A stretch of 64,000 bases of DNA from NCBI RefSeq assembly GCF_000430505.1, contig NZ_AUMD01000020.1:1-64000 (forward strand), written 5' to 3'. This DNA comes from Eisenibacter elegans DSM 3317. GTDB lineage: Bacteria; Bacteroidota; Bacteroidia; Cytophagales; Microscillaceae. The notes under the pieces were generated by a model, which had not been told where the DNA came from, searched no databases, and was given only the letters and a program-made list of their open reading frames with translations. Below are positions 33,107 through 40,140 of this stretch, piece by piece; positions within the stretch are counted from its first letter, which is position 1; each line of letters starts with the position of its first letter. The position numbers and the translations under genes are program-made.

Positions 33107-33466
33107 GGGCTCCCCAGTGTCTTAGAAATCCCGAAGGTGGTCTTGGTAGAGTTGCTGACCAATGCATTGATTCATCGCGACTATTTTATTCGTGATACAA
33201 TCAAGCTTTTTGTATTTCAGAATAGGGTCGAAATCATCAGCCCCGGTAAATTGCCCAACAACCTCACACTTGAACAGGCCAAAAGGGGGATTCGCAAAAA
33301 ACGCAACGACATCCTCGACTCCCTCGCCCCAGAGTTGCTTCAATACAAAGGAGCTGAGAGCGGTATTTTGCGGGCACTCAAAGCGCACCCACACATTGAG
33401 TTTGTCAACGATACCGAAGCCGAACAGTTTACAGCCATCATCTACTGGCCAGATTTGGGTGTGTAG
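33107..33466 (+). pseudogene. C-terminal fragment of an AlbA_2/RecG-like ATP-binding protein
   Basis: The frame encodes VVLVELLTNALIHRDYFIRD and VEIISPGKLPNNLTLEQAKR, then SGILRALKAHPHIEFVND. This is the C-terminal ATPase-like domain (HATPase_c_4) found after AlbA_2 (Schlafen-like) DNA-binding domains in predicted transcriptional regulators often annotated as RecG-like. The AlbA_2 domain is absent and a stop codon lies just upstream of the fragment, so this is probably a truncated remnant. A GTG at 33137 could start a 109-residue product. No other part of the gene is visible nearby. Confidence 0.6.
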
Positions 33467-33840
33467 CCGCTTTCGCCACGGATGCACGAATGGCTAGTTG
33501 TTTATTTGGTAGTCGGTTTTTAGAAAAAGCGAGATGTGCCCTAAAACTCTATCCGACAATTCAATTCGGCAAAAGTACCTTGATTTTGTCTTGCCCTGCT
33601 TCGCTCAATTGATTTTCGGAGCAGTTAGGTTGAAACATATCTATGAGCGGGTTATTTATGACGATTTTAGCTTTGTAAAGACTAAGAAAACTCTACTAAA
33701 CACTTTAGACAAAGATAGTACAAAATGAGAGCTGTTTTTGCTTGGGTATAGTGGAATTTTAGCGGGTATTTTCAGGCCATCAATAATAAAGGGGAAGGAT
33801 GTTTTTGGCCAAGAGCCAGAGCGGTATGTTGTTTAGCACC
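33467..33840. other. intergenic region with repeat half-copy
   Basis: It contains the motif ccacggatgcacgaat at 33476-33491 and a stray TAGCTTTG box near 33669-33676. The short frames here have no protein-like features. Confidence 0.4.
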
Positions 33841-34047
33841 TTAGCCCCAGACCTCTCCAAGAGTTTGACGGAAGAGCTCGTTGAGTTGGGTGGTATCAGG
33901 TAAGGTGATAGGTGTTAGGGTCTGTAGGTAGGCATTGTAGTCTTCAATCTCTTGTGCCAAAAAGTCATTGAGCAACTGAGGCCTCGTTTCACCCCCAAAG
34001 TGAGACTTAGCCCGCAGTTTTAACTGTGGGATTTGAAAAATGTCCAA
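33841..34047 (-). pseudogene. C-terminal gene fragment fused to a repeat copy
   Basis: A 68-codon frame whose first ~23 codons, including the ATG, are read from hairpin-repeat copy E (33978-34055). The remaining ~45 codons (LLNDFLAQEIEDYNAYLQTL then TPITLPDTTQLNELFRQTLG) look like the natural C-terminus of an acidic helical protein I do not recognise. The repeat seems to have replaced the upstream part of the gene. It is probably not functional. Confidence 0.4.
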
Positions 34048-34055
34048 TGGTGTGG
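33978..34055 (-). repeat. hairpin-repeat family 1, left half only (copy E)
   Basis: In minus orientation: ccacaccattggacattttt, then caaatcccacagttaaaact and gcgggctaagtctcac, ending at gaggcctc. This is the left half of the family-1 unit, including the terminal repeat and both left hairpins. Confidence 0.65.
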
Positions 34056-34101
34056 ATTGTCTGGTAGTGTTTGCTGGTTATTTCGACCTGACCGATGTCA
34101 T

Positions 34102-34131
34102 TTTGAGCCTAATTCTTGTGGGCTAGCTTTG
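34102..34131 (+). promoter_or_regulatory. promoter of the acyl-CoA hydrolase/transferase gene
   Basis: TTTG at 34102-34105, an 18-nt spacer and TAGCTTTG at 34124-34131. This is a full match to the Bacteroidota promoter, 27 nt before the ATG. Confidence 0.7.
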
Positions 34132-34157
34132 TAACATCAATACCAAACCCACACACA

Positions 34158-35453
34158 ATGCCATTAAAACCACAAACCTATCAGACTGTATCTGCCGAAG
34201 AGGCGGTAGCGCTCATCCAATCTGGGCAACATATCTTTGTACATGGCGCTGCAGCTACACCACAAACCCTGCTCGAAGCCCTAGCCGCAAGGGCAGGTGA
34301 GCTGTCAGAGGTTACCATACACCATATCCATATCGAAGGCACGGCTCCACACGCCCAACCAGAATGCCGTAAGGCTTTTCGGGTCAATAACTTTTTTGTG
34401 GGCAAAAATACCCGTGCCGCCGTCAATGAAGGCGCGGCAGATTATGTGCCTATTTTTTTGAGTGAAATCCCGTTGTTGTTCCGACGCGGTATCGTCGCCC
34501 TCGATGTAGCGCTTTTGCAAGTATCTCCTCCCGATGCCCACGGATATTGTAGCCTAGGCACTTCGGTCGATGTAGCCTTGGCGGCAGCCCAGACTGCCCG
34601 CATACTCATTGCGGAGGTGAACCCACAAATGCCACGCACACACGGCGACGGCAACATCCATATCAGCAAATTTCACAAACTAGTAGCCGTAGACCGCCCC
34701 CTCATACAGCACCCCGTCAAGCCTTTGAGTGAGGTAGAGCGCCGTATTGGGCATCACGTAGCCTCTCTGATTGACAACGGAGCCACCTTACAGATGGGTA
34801 TTGGCGCTATCCCGAATGCCGTACTCGAAGCCCTCCTACACCATAAAGCCTTAGGAGTACATACAGAGATGTTTTCCGATGGGCTGATTCCTTTGGTAGA
34901 AGCCGGCGTGGTTACCAATGAGCATAAAGAAAAACACCGCCGCCATATTGTATCGGGCTTTGTAGTTGGCTCGCAGCAGGTCTACGATTTTATAGACGAC
35001 AACCCGCTGGTGCGGTTGTTAGACATCGCGTATGTCAATGATACAGCTGTTATCCGACAAAACCCCAAGGTAGTGGCCATCAATAGCGCTATAGAGGTAG
35101 ACCTCAGCGGTCAAGTAGTGTCTGATTCTATCGGAACGCGTATTTATTCAGGGGTTGGTGGGCAGATGGATTTCATCAGGGGGGCGGCGCTCTCCGACGG
35201 TGGAAAGCCCGTTATCGCCCTACCCTCTACTACTTCTAAGGGACTTAGCCGCATTACAGGGCTGCTCAATGCTGGAGGGGGCGTGGTAACTACCCGTGCG
35301 CATGTACACTATGTCGTTACCGAATATGGCATCGCTTACCTCTATGGTCGTAGTCTCCGCGAAAGAGCCAAAGCCCTTATCAATATAGCCCATCCTGACC
35401 ATCGTGAAAACCTCCAAAAGCAAGCACGCCAAACTTGGGGGCTATCGCTATAA
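34158..35453 (+). CDS. acetyl-CoA hydrolase / CoA-transferase family protein
   Basis: Class I CoA-transferase of the acetyl-CoA hydrolase/4-hydroxybutyrate CoA-transferase family (431 residues), moving CoA between acyl groups or hydrolysing acetyl-CoA. Typical regions are DVALLQVSPPDAHGYCSLGT, GATLQMGIGAIPNAVLEAL and GVHTEMFSDGLIPLVEAGVV, where the Glu of HTEMFSDG is the expected thioester-forming residue. GGGVVTTRAHVHYVVTEYGI is near the C-terminus. I chose the ATG at 34158, just after a full promoter; the earlier in-frame start would lie inside that promoter. The exact acyl substrate is not determinable. Confidence 0.87.
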   Translation: MPLKPQTYQTVSAEEAVALIQSGQHIFVHGAAATPQTLLEALAARAGELSEVTIHHIHIEGTAPHAQPECRKAFRVNNFFVGKNTRAAVNEGAADYVPIFLSEIPLLFRRGIVALDVALLQVSPPDAHGYCSLGTSVDVALAAAQTARILIAEVNPQMPRTHGDGNIHISKFHKLVAVDRPLIQHPVKPLSEVERRIGHHVASLIDNGATLQMGIGAIPNAVLEALLHHKALGVHTEMFSDGLIPLVEAGVVTNEHKEKHRRHIVSGFVVGSQQVYDFIDDNPLVRLLDIAYVNDTAVIRQNPKVVAINSAIEVDLSGQVVSDSIGTRIYSGVGGQMDFIRGAALSDGGKPVIALPSTTSKGLSRITGLLNAGGGVVTTRAHVHYVVTEYGIAYLYGRSLRERAKALINIAHPDHRENLQKQARQTWGLSL

Positions 35454-35511
35454 CCTTGCTGGGTGGAGAGAGGCTTTGGTGCAATCAGCTGATAAGCTCA
35501 AAAACAATGAG

Positions 35512-35877
35512 TTAGCTTAGGGTATGTACCAAGGCCTCACAATTTTCTTTGCTCCAATAGCCTATACCACATTTTTGATAAAGAAGCGACTTATTGCCCT
35601 CATACACACAAAGATTGTACATTGCGGGGCCTCTGGCCTGAATGCGCTCTATCTTGAAGGCTACTTGACTGAGCGGAAGCCGCAGCATTTGTGGGCTGTC
35701 GTAGTCAAAATACTGTATTTCACAGGTATTTTGTGCTTTGTCAATCCTGATTTGGGAGATAAAATAGCGCACCCACCGTCGGAAGGAAAAATAACTTACA
35801 AAGCCGATGCTTATCCAAAAGGCGGCAAAGAATAAAATTGGCGAGTCCAAATAAACACCAAAACCAATCAGCAACAC
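35512..35877 (-). CDS. small two-helix membrane protein of unknown function
   Basis: An open frame of 121 codons with two close hydrophobic segments (about 1-29), then a basic loop FRRWVRYFISQIRID and a soluble beta-rich part (EIQYFDYDSPQMLRLPLSQV). The family is not recognised; the layout of two helices followed by a PH-like domain is common in uncharacterised membrane proteins. No ATG starts this frame. The same frame stays open and protein-like for another ~50 codons upstream (YTSWRLILWSLGLQVV) to a stop near 36018, again without an ATG. The gene may therefore start at a rare codon or have lost its 5' end. Confidence 0.5.
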   Translation of the reverse strand: MLLIGFGVYLDSPILFFAAFWISIGFVSYFSFRRWVRYFISQIRIDKAQNTCEIQYFDYDSPQMLRLPLSQVAFKIERIQARGPAMYNLCVYEGNKSLLYQKCGIGYWSKENCEALVHTLS

Positions 35878-36146
35878 TACTTGCAGGCCTAATGACCAGA
35901 GTATCAGCCGCCAGCTCGTATAGGCATATATTCTTTGTTGGAGAGGGGGATAGGGAATCCCGCTTTCGTAAACAGTGGTTGGGTACCTAAGCAGATAAAT
36001 AAGAGGGGGATAAGCCTCCTAAACAAGGTAGTACGTAAACGCTGAAAATAGGATGCAACCCAACGGCCTGTTAAGATTATTTGGATAAGAAAAACACCGC
36101 CATTTGCTTGGAGTTTGAGATGGTATCTCGGGCTAGCGGGGGGCAC

Positions 36147-36325
36147 TCAGTTTCTGTCCGGCGCGGCTATGATTCGCTTGATGGCTTTGTAGAGGTCATC
36201 GTTTTTTCGGAGGATGCCAAATCGCTCTCGCCCTAATAGTCTTAGCGTCTGGCAATGACATCATCGGTGTCTTTGGTTTTTTCGTTACTGCGTCCCCTCT
36301 TATAGGATACCAAGCCGGCAAGCAT
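36147..36325 (-). pseudogene. short frameshifted gene remnant
   Basis: An ATG at 36325 opens MLAGLVSYKRGRSNEKTKDT DDVIA. A shift of one frame near 36240 then continues QTLRLLGRERFGILRKNDDL YKAIKRIIAAPDRN to a stop at 36147. The two halves read as one ~59-residue basic protein. The length between ATG and stop (179 nt) is not a multiple of three, confirming the frameshift. The family is not recognised. It lies downstream of hutH on the same strand. Confidence 0.45.
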
Positions 36326-36372
36326 CTAGGTGATGTAGCTGCTTGCTGGCTGATGTGATAAAAAAAATTATG

Positions 36373-37911
36373 TTAAATAAAAAATTCCTCAAACCCTTCA
36401 TTCAGCCCTTGCCATTGGGCAATCCATTGCTGGGCTTCGGTACTTTGCAAATAGCCATACAAAGCCTGTATAGATTCATAAAGCACTTCATCCTTGGTAG
36501 CGAAGGGGACTTGTTGGCGGACGAGCTGCATCAGCGACTCTAGGGGGGCAGTACTCTGCAGGGGGCGGCGAAACTCAAGGGCTTGTGCCGCATAGAGCAG
36601 CTCTATGGCTTGGATGAAGGCCAGGTTGTCGAGTACTTGGTGGAGCTTGCGTCCGCTGATAGAGCCCATCGAGACGTGATCTTCTTGGCCCAGCGAAGTA
36701 GGGATACTATCGGCAGAGGCAGGGAAGCACAGCGATTTGTTTTCGGATACCAAGGCCGCCGTGGTATATTGAGGAATCATAAAGCCTGAGTTGAGCCCGG
36801 TTTCTTTTAAGAGCAGCTTGGGCAGCCCATAGCGTCCTTCGAGCATAAGATAGCAGCGCCTATCAGCGATATTACCCAGCTCAGCGGCGGCGAGGGTGGC
36901 ATAGTCTAGCGGCAGGGCAAGCGGCTGCCCGTGGAAATTGCCTCCACTGATGGCCTCTTCGGCACTCAAGACGACGGGGTTGTCAGTAACGGCGTTTAGC
37001 TCTATGGTAGTCAGTTGCTTGAGTTGTAGCCAAGCTTGGCGGGAGGCGCCGTGTACTTGCGGCATACAACGCAAGGAGTAGGGATCTTGCACACGGTCGC
37101 AGTCTGCGTGTGCACTGACAATGGCCGAGCCCTCTAACAATCGGCTGAGGCGCTGTGCTACTAGGCGGTTGCCTTCAAAAGGTCGCAGGGCGTGCAGGCG
37201 GGCATCAAAAGGCTTGGCCGAACCCATCAGCGCTTCGACAGAGAGCGCCCCAATCATATCAGCCCACTCTAGGGCGCGGTGTAAGCGCTCCACCCCCTCG
37301 ATGGCGTGTGCTAGAATAAACTGGGTGCCATTGATGAGCCCCAAGCCTTCTTTGGCGCTTAGCTGTAGGGGGGCGAGGCCGTGTTGTTGTAGGGCGGCGG
37401 CTGTGGGCATCCGCTCTCCTTGGTGATAAACCTCTCCTAGGCCGATCAGCGGCAGGAACAAGTGCGCCAGCGGAGCCAAATCGCCCGATGCGCCCACAGA
37501 CCCTTTCTCCGGAACTACAGGCAGCACATCAGCCTCCAGATGCCACAAAATCCGCTCTACTGTACTGAGTTGCACTCCAGAATAGCCTTGTGCCAAAGCC
37601 TGTACTTTGGTGAGCAGCATCAGCCGTACCAGAGAAGGTTTTAAGGGCGTGCCTACCCCTACACTATGGCTTTTGAGCAGGTTGTGTTGTAGTTCGCGGG
37701 TTTGGTCAGCTGAGATGAGGGTGTCGCAAAGTGGCCCAAAGCCAGTATTGATGCCATAGACCCGCACGCCAGCTGCTACAATCGCCGCTACTTGGGCTTG
37801 GCTGCGCAAAAGGTTTTCGCGAGCAGCCGCAGGCAAATGCCCCTTTAAGCTTCCATCGCGCAAGGCCAAAGCCTTGGCTACTGTCAAGGTGTCGATTCCG
37901 TATGCAAACAT
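36373..37911 (-). CDS. hutH: histidine ammonia-lyase
   Basis: Converts L-histidine to urocanate and ammonia, the first step of histidine degradation. The 512 residues contain the MIO-forming Ala-Ser-Gly at 141-143 in KGSVGASGDLAPLAHL, made autocatalytically. YGINTGFGPL (about 52-61) holds the active-site Tyr, and NFHGQPLALPLDYATLA and EDHVSMGSISGRKLHQ follow as usual. No other hut genes (hutU, hutI, hutG) lie nearby. The absence of clustering, and the existence of related aromatic amino acid lyases, leave a small chance that it acts on tyrosine, but HutH is most likely. A TACCTTTG box is present upstream. Confidence 0.88.
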   Translation of the reverse strand: MFAYGIDTLTVAKALALRDGSLKGHLPAAARENLLRSQAQVAAIVAAGVRVYGINTGFGPLCDTLISADQTRELQHNLLKSHSVGVGTPLKPSLVRLMLLTKVQALAQGYSGVQLSTVERILWHLEADVLPVVPEKGSVGASGDLAPLAHLFLPLIGLGEVYHQGERMPTAAALQQHGLAPLQLSAKEGLGLINGTQFILAHAIEGVERLHRALEWADMIGALSVEALMGSAKPFDARLHALRPFEGNRLVAQRLSRLLEGSAIVSAHADCDRVQDPYSLRCMPQVHGASRQAWLQLKQLTTIELNAVTDNPVVLSAEEAISGGNFHGQPLALPLDYATLAAAELGNIADRRCYLMLEGRYGLPKLLLKETGLNSGFMIPQYTTAALVSENKSLCFPASADSIPTSLGQEDHVSMGSISGRKLHQVLDNLAFIQAIELLYAAQALEFRRPLQSTAPLESLMQLVRQQVPFATKDEVLYESIQALYGYLQSTEAQQWIAQWQGLNEGFEEFFI

Positions 37912-37966
37912 AATACTGTCAGGTTTTTGTTGTTAAAAAATGTTGTTGATAGATAACGAATCTTTA

Positions 37967-37974
37967 CAAAGGTA
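37967..37974 (-). promoter_or_regulatory. candidate -7 box TACCTTTG for hutH
   Basis: An exact TAnnTTTG on the minus strand, about 55 nt before the hutH ATG. Confidence 0.45.
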
Positions 37975-38118
37975 GCAGATAAGTCTAATTTTTTGTGAAT
38001 GATTTTTAGGACGATATAGCGGAAATGGCTACATTTAGTTGATTTTTATAACCAATTGCTCCGCCTCAAAAACAATAGCAGACTTTTTGTAGTATAAAGA
38101 CATCAGAACAAACAGTAA

Positions 38119-40140
38119 ATGTCTATGAGTGCTTTCCAACAGTGGTTCATAGTATATGCGTTTTTGTGGGCTGGGGGAACGGTATATGCGCAAACAACGG
38201 ACAGTCTTCAGATGTATCGCCCAACAGTAGACGAGCTGTTGCAGAAGGGGGTGGGCGGCAGTATCGAAGCCAATGTATCGGTGGCTGGCTTTCAGGAGAC
38301 CTCTCTCCGAGAAACGCCCGGCATCGTAACACTCATTACGGCAGAAGAAATTCGACAAAGCGGCGCACAAGACCTCATAGAGCTGCTGCGTTTGGTGCCG
38401 GGATTGGATTTTGCACACAACTATGAAAATGCCATTGGGCTGGGGGTTCGTGGTAATTTTGCTGAAGAGGGCAAGTTTTTACTCCTATTAGATGGGCTGA
38501 CAATCAACGAGACCAGCTTCGGTAACTTGACTTTCGGGCAGCGGCTGCCATTGCAAAATATCGAACGGATAGAGATTATCCGTGGTGCGGGTTCGGCTAT
38601 TTATGGAGGCTTGGCCGCCTTGGCCGTAATTAATATCATCACCAAAAAAGCCGCCGACCGTGAGGGGGTATATGTAGCGCTGAATGGAGGAGCCGCCGCC
38701 GGAAGGCTCGGTCAGATGAGCGCCTTACTACAAACCAACCAGCGCTACCGCAACGACCTAGAGCTCAACGCTTCGGTATGGCTCAACCAAGGTGTACGCA
38801 GCCCCGTAAACACGACAGACCCTACCGGCCAATATACTTTCAACTATGCTGACAGTACCCGTATACAGACTTTCCATACCAATATCGGCCTCCAATACAA
38901 AGGTTTTGAAGCAAGGCTCATCCACAACAACTATCAATACCAGACATTATTCAATAACCTGACCGTACTCCAACAAGATTATCTCCTCCAAACACGCTAT
39001 CAGTGGAATCCTACAGAGCGGCTTTTCCTCTCCCACACTGCTTCTTGGAGGCAGCACAGGCCTTGGTGGTACAGCAATTTCCAAGGGCTACCTTCAGAGC
39101 AACGCAGCATCTATGAAGGTTATAAAACCCTAAATAACCGCTATTTGGCCAATACTGTAGCCGCTTATGCTTGGAGCAATACCCTGACAACCGTATTAGG
39201 AACAGAGTTTTTTGTAGACCAAGCTACGTACCAAGTGCCCGGCTTGGTGTTTTATAACAATGAGCCAACGCTCTACCTGAGTAACATCGCCGCATTTGCA
39301 GAGCTGGACTTTCGGCCTAAGTTTGCCAATTTTCTGATTGGTGCACGCTTTGACAAGCAGAGCACTGTCAATCCTGCGTTTGTGCCCCGCGTTGCCATCA
39401 CAAAGGCGCTGAAACACTGGCATTTTAAGTTACTCTATAACAATGCTTTCAAAGCGCCGACCATCCAGAATATCCAGTTTTCGGATAACAACAACATCCG
39501 TCCTGAGCGGATACGCAACCTAGAGGCCGAGGTAGGGTATCGCCTGAGCGAAAGCTTTGCTATCGTAGCCAATATCTATGATATCCAAATTACGGATCCA
39601 ATTGTATATGTGATTGACTTGCAGACTTCTGAAGAGTTTTATGGCAATATCGGCCAGACAGGCACACAGGGTCTAGAGCTGGAGTTCCGCTGGCGCAAAA
39701 ACGGCAGGCTAGGGCTTACAGCCAATTACTCTTTTTATCAAACCATCAACAACACCATCGCCAATTATGCTATAGAAGGAATGCCTAATTTGTTGCTTGG
39801 TTTTCCGGCACATAAAATCACTGCCTTGGGCTTTTATAATTTTGGCAAAAACCTTTCTATCAATGTTTCGGCGCTCTATTTTTCAGACAAATATACCTAC
39901 CTCTTTTTTGATACAGCACGCACCGACTTTCGGCTACAACCTTTTGCCGGGGGGACACTACTCAATGCCAACCTGCGCCACGAGCGCTTCGGCTTGCAGG
40001 GCTTGACCTTGATGTTGGGGATACAAAATGCCCTAGCGGCTGACCAGTGGCTAGTCAATGCCAATACCAACGGATATGAACCACTCCCGCTGGCACGTCG
40101 AGGGTTCTTTTTTCAGTTAGCCTATGAATTGGGAAAATAA
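38119..40140 (+). CDS. TonB-dependent receptor coupled to a downstream phosphatase gene
   Basis: Outer-membrane TonB-dependent receptor of 673 residues. It has a signal peptide (FIVYAFLWAGGTVYAQ), then no carboxypeptidase-like domain, and a plug domain at about 50-180 (TPGIVTLITAEEIRQSGAQD, GVRGNFAEEGKFLLLLDGLT, RGAGSAIYGGLAALAVINII). The barrel ends LAYELGK, lacking the usual terminal aromatic residue. The substrate is unknown. The last 17 bp overlap the start of the SpoIIE-phosphatase gene, so the two are almost surely translated from one transcript. Two start codons, two codons apart, are possible. Confidence 0.85.
   Translation: MSMSAFQQWFIVYAFLWAGGTVYAQTTDSLQMYRPTVDELLQKGVGGSIEANVSVAGFQETSLRETPGIVTLITAEEIRQSGAQDLIELLRLVPGLDFAHNYENAIGLGVRGNFAEEGKFLLLLDGLTINETSFGNLTFGQRLPLQNIERIEIIRGAGSAIYGGLAALAVINIITKKAADREGVYVALNGGAAAGRLGQMSALLQTNQRYRNDLELNASVWLNQGVRSPVNTTDPTGQYTFNYADSTRIQTFHTNIGLQYKGFEARLIHNNYQYQTLFNNLTVLQQDYLLQTRYQWNPTERLFLSHTASWRQHRPWWYSNFQGLPSEQRSIYEGYKTLNNRYLANTVAAYAWSNTLTTVLGTEFFVDQATYQVPGLVFYNNEPTLYLSNIAAFAELDFRPKFANFLIGARFDKQSTVNPAFVPRVAITKALKHWHFKLLYNNAFKAPTIQNIQFSDNNNIRPERIRNLEAEVGYRLSESFAIVANIYDIQITDPIVYVIDLQTSEEFYGNIGQTGTQGLELEFRWRKNGRLGLTANYSFYQTINNTIANYAIEGMPNLLLGFPAHKITALGFYNFGKNLSINVSALYFSDKYTYLFFDTARTDFRLQPFAGGTLLNANLRHERFGLQGLTLMLGIQNALAADQWLVNANTNGYEPLPLARRGFFFQLAYELGK

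Noticed and set aside
33534-33728. 64-codon plus-strand frame
   Set aside because: No domain or family pattern and no promoter at a suitable place; probably chance in a region of gene fragments.
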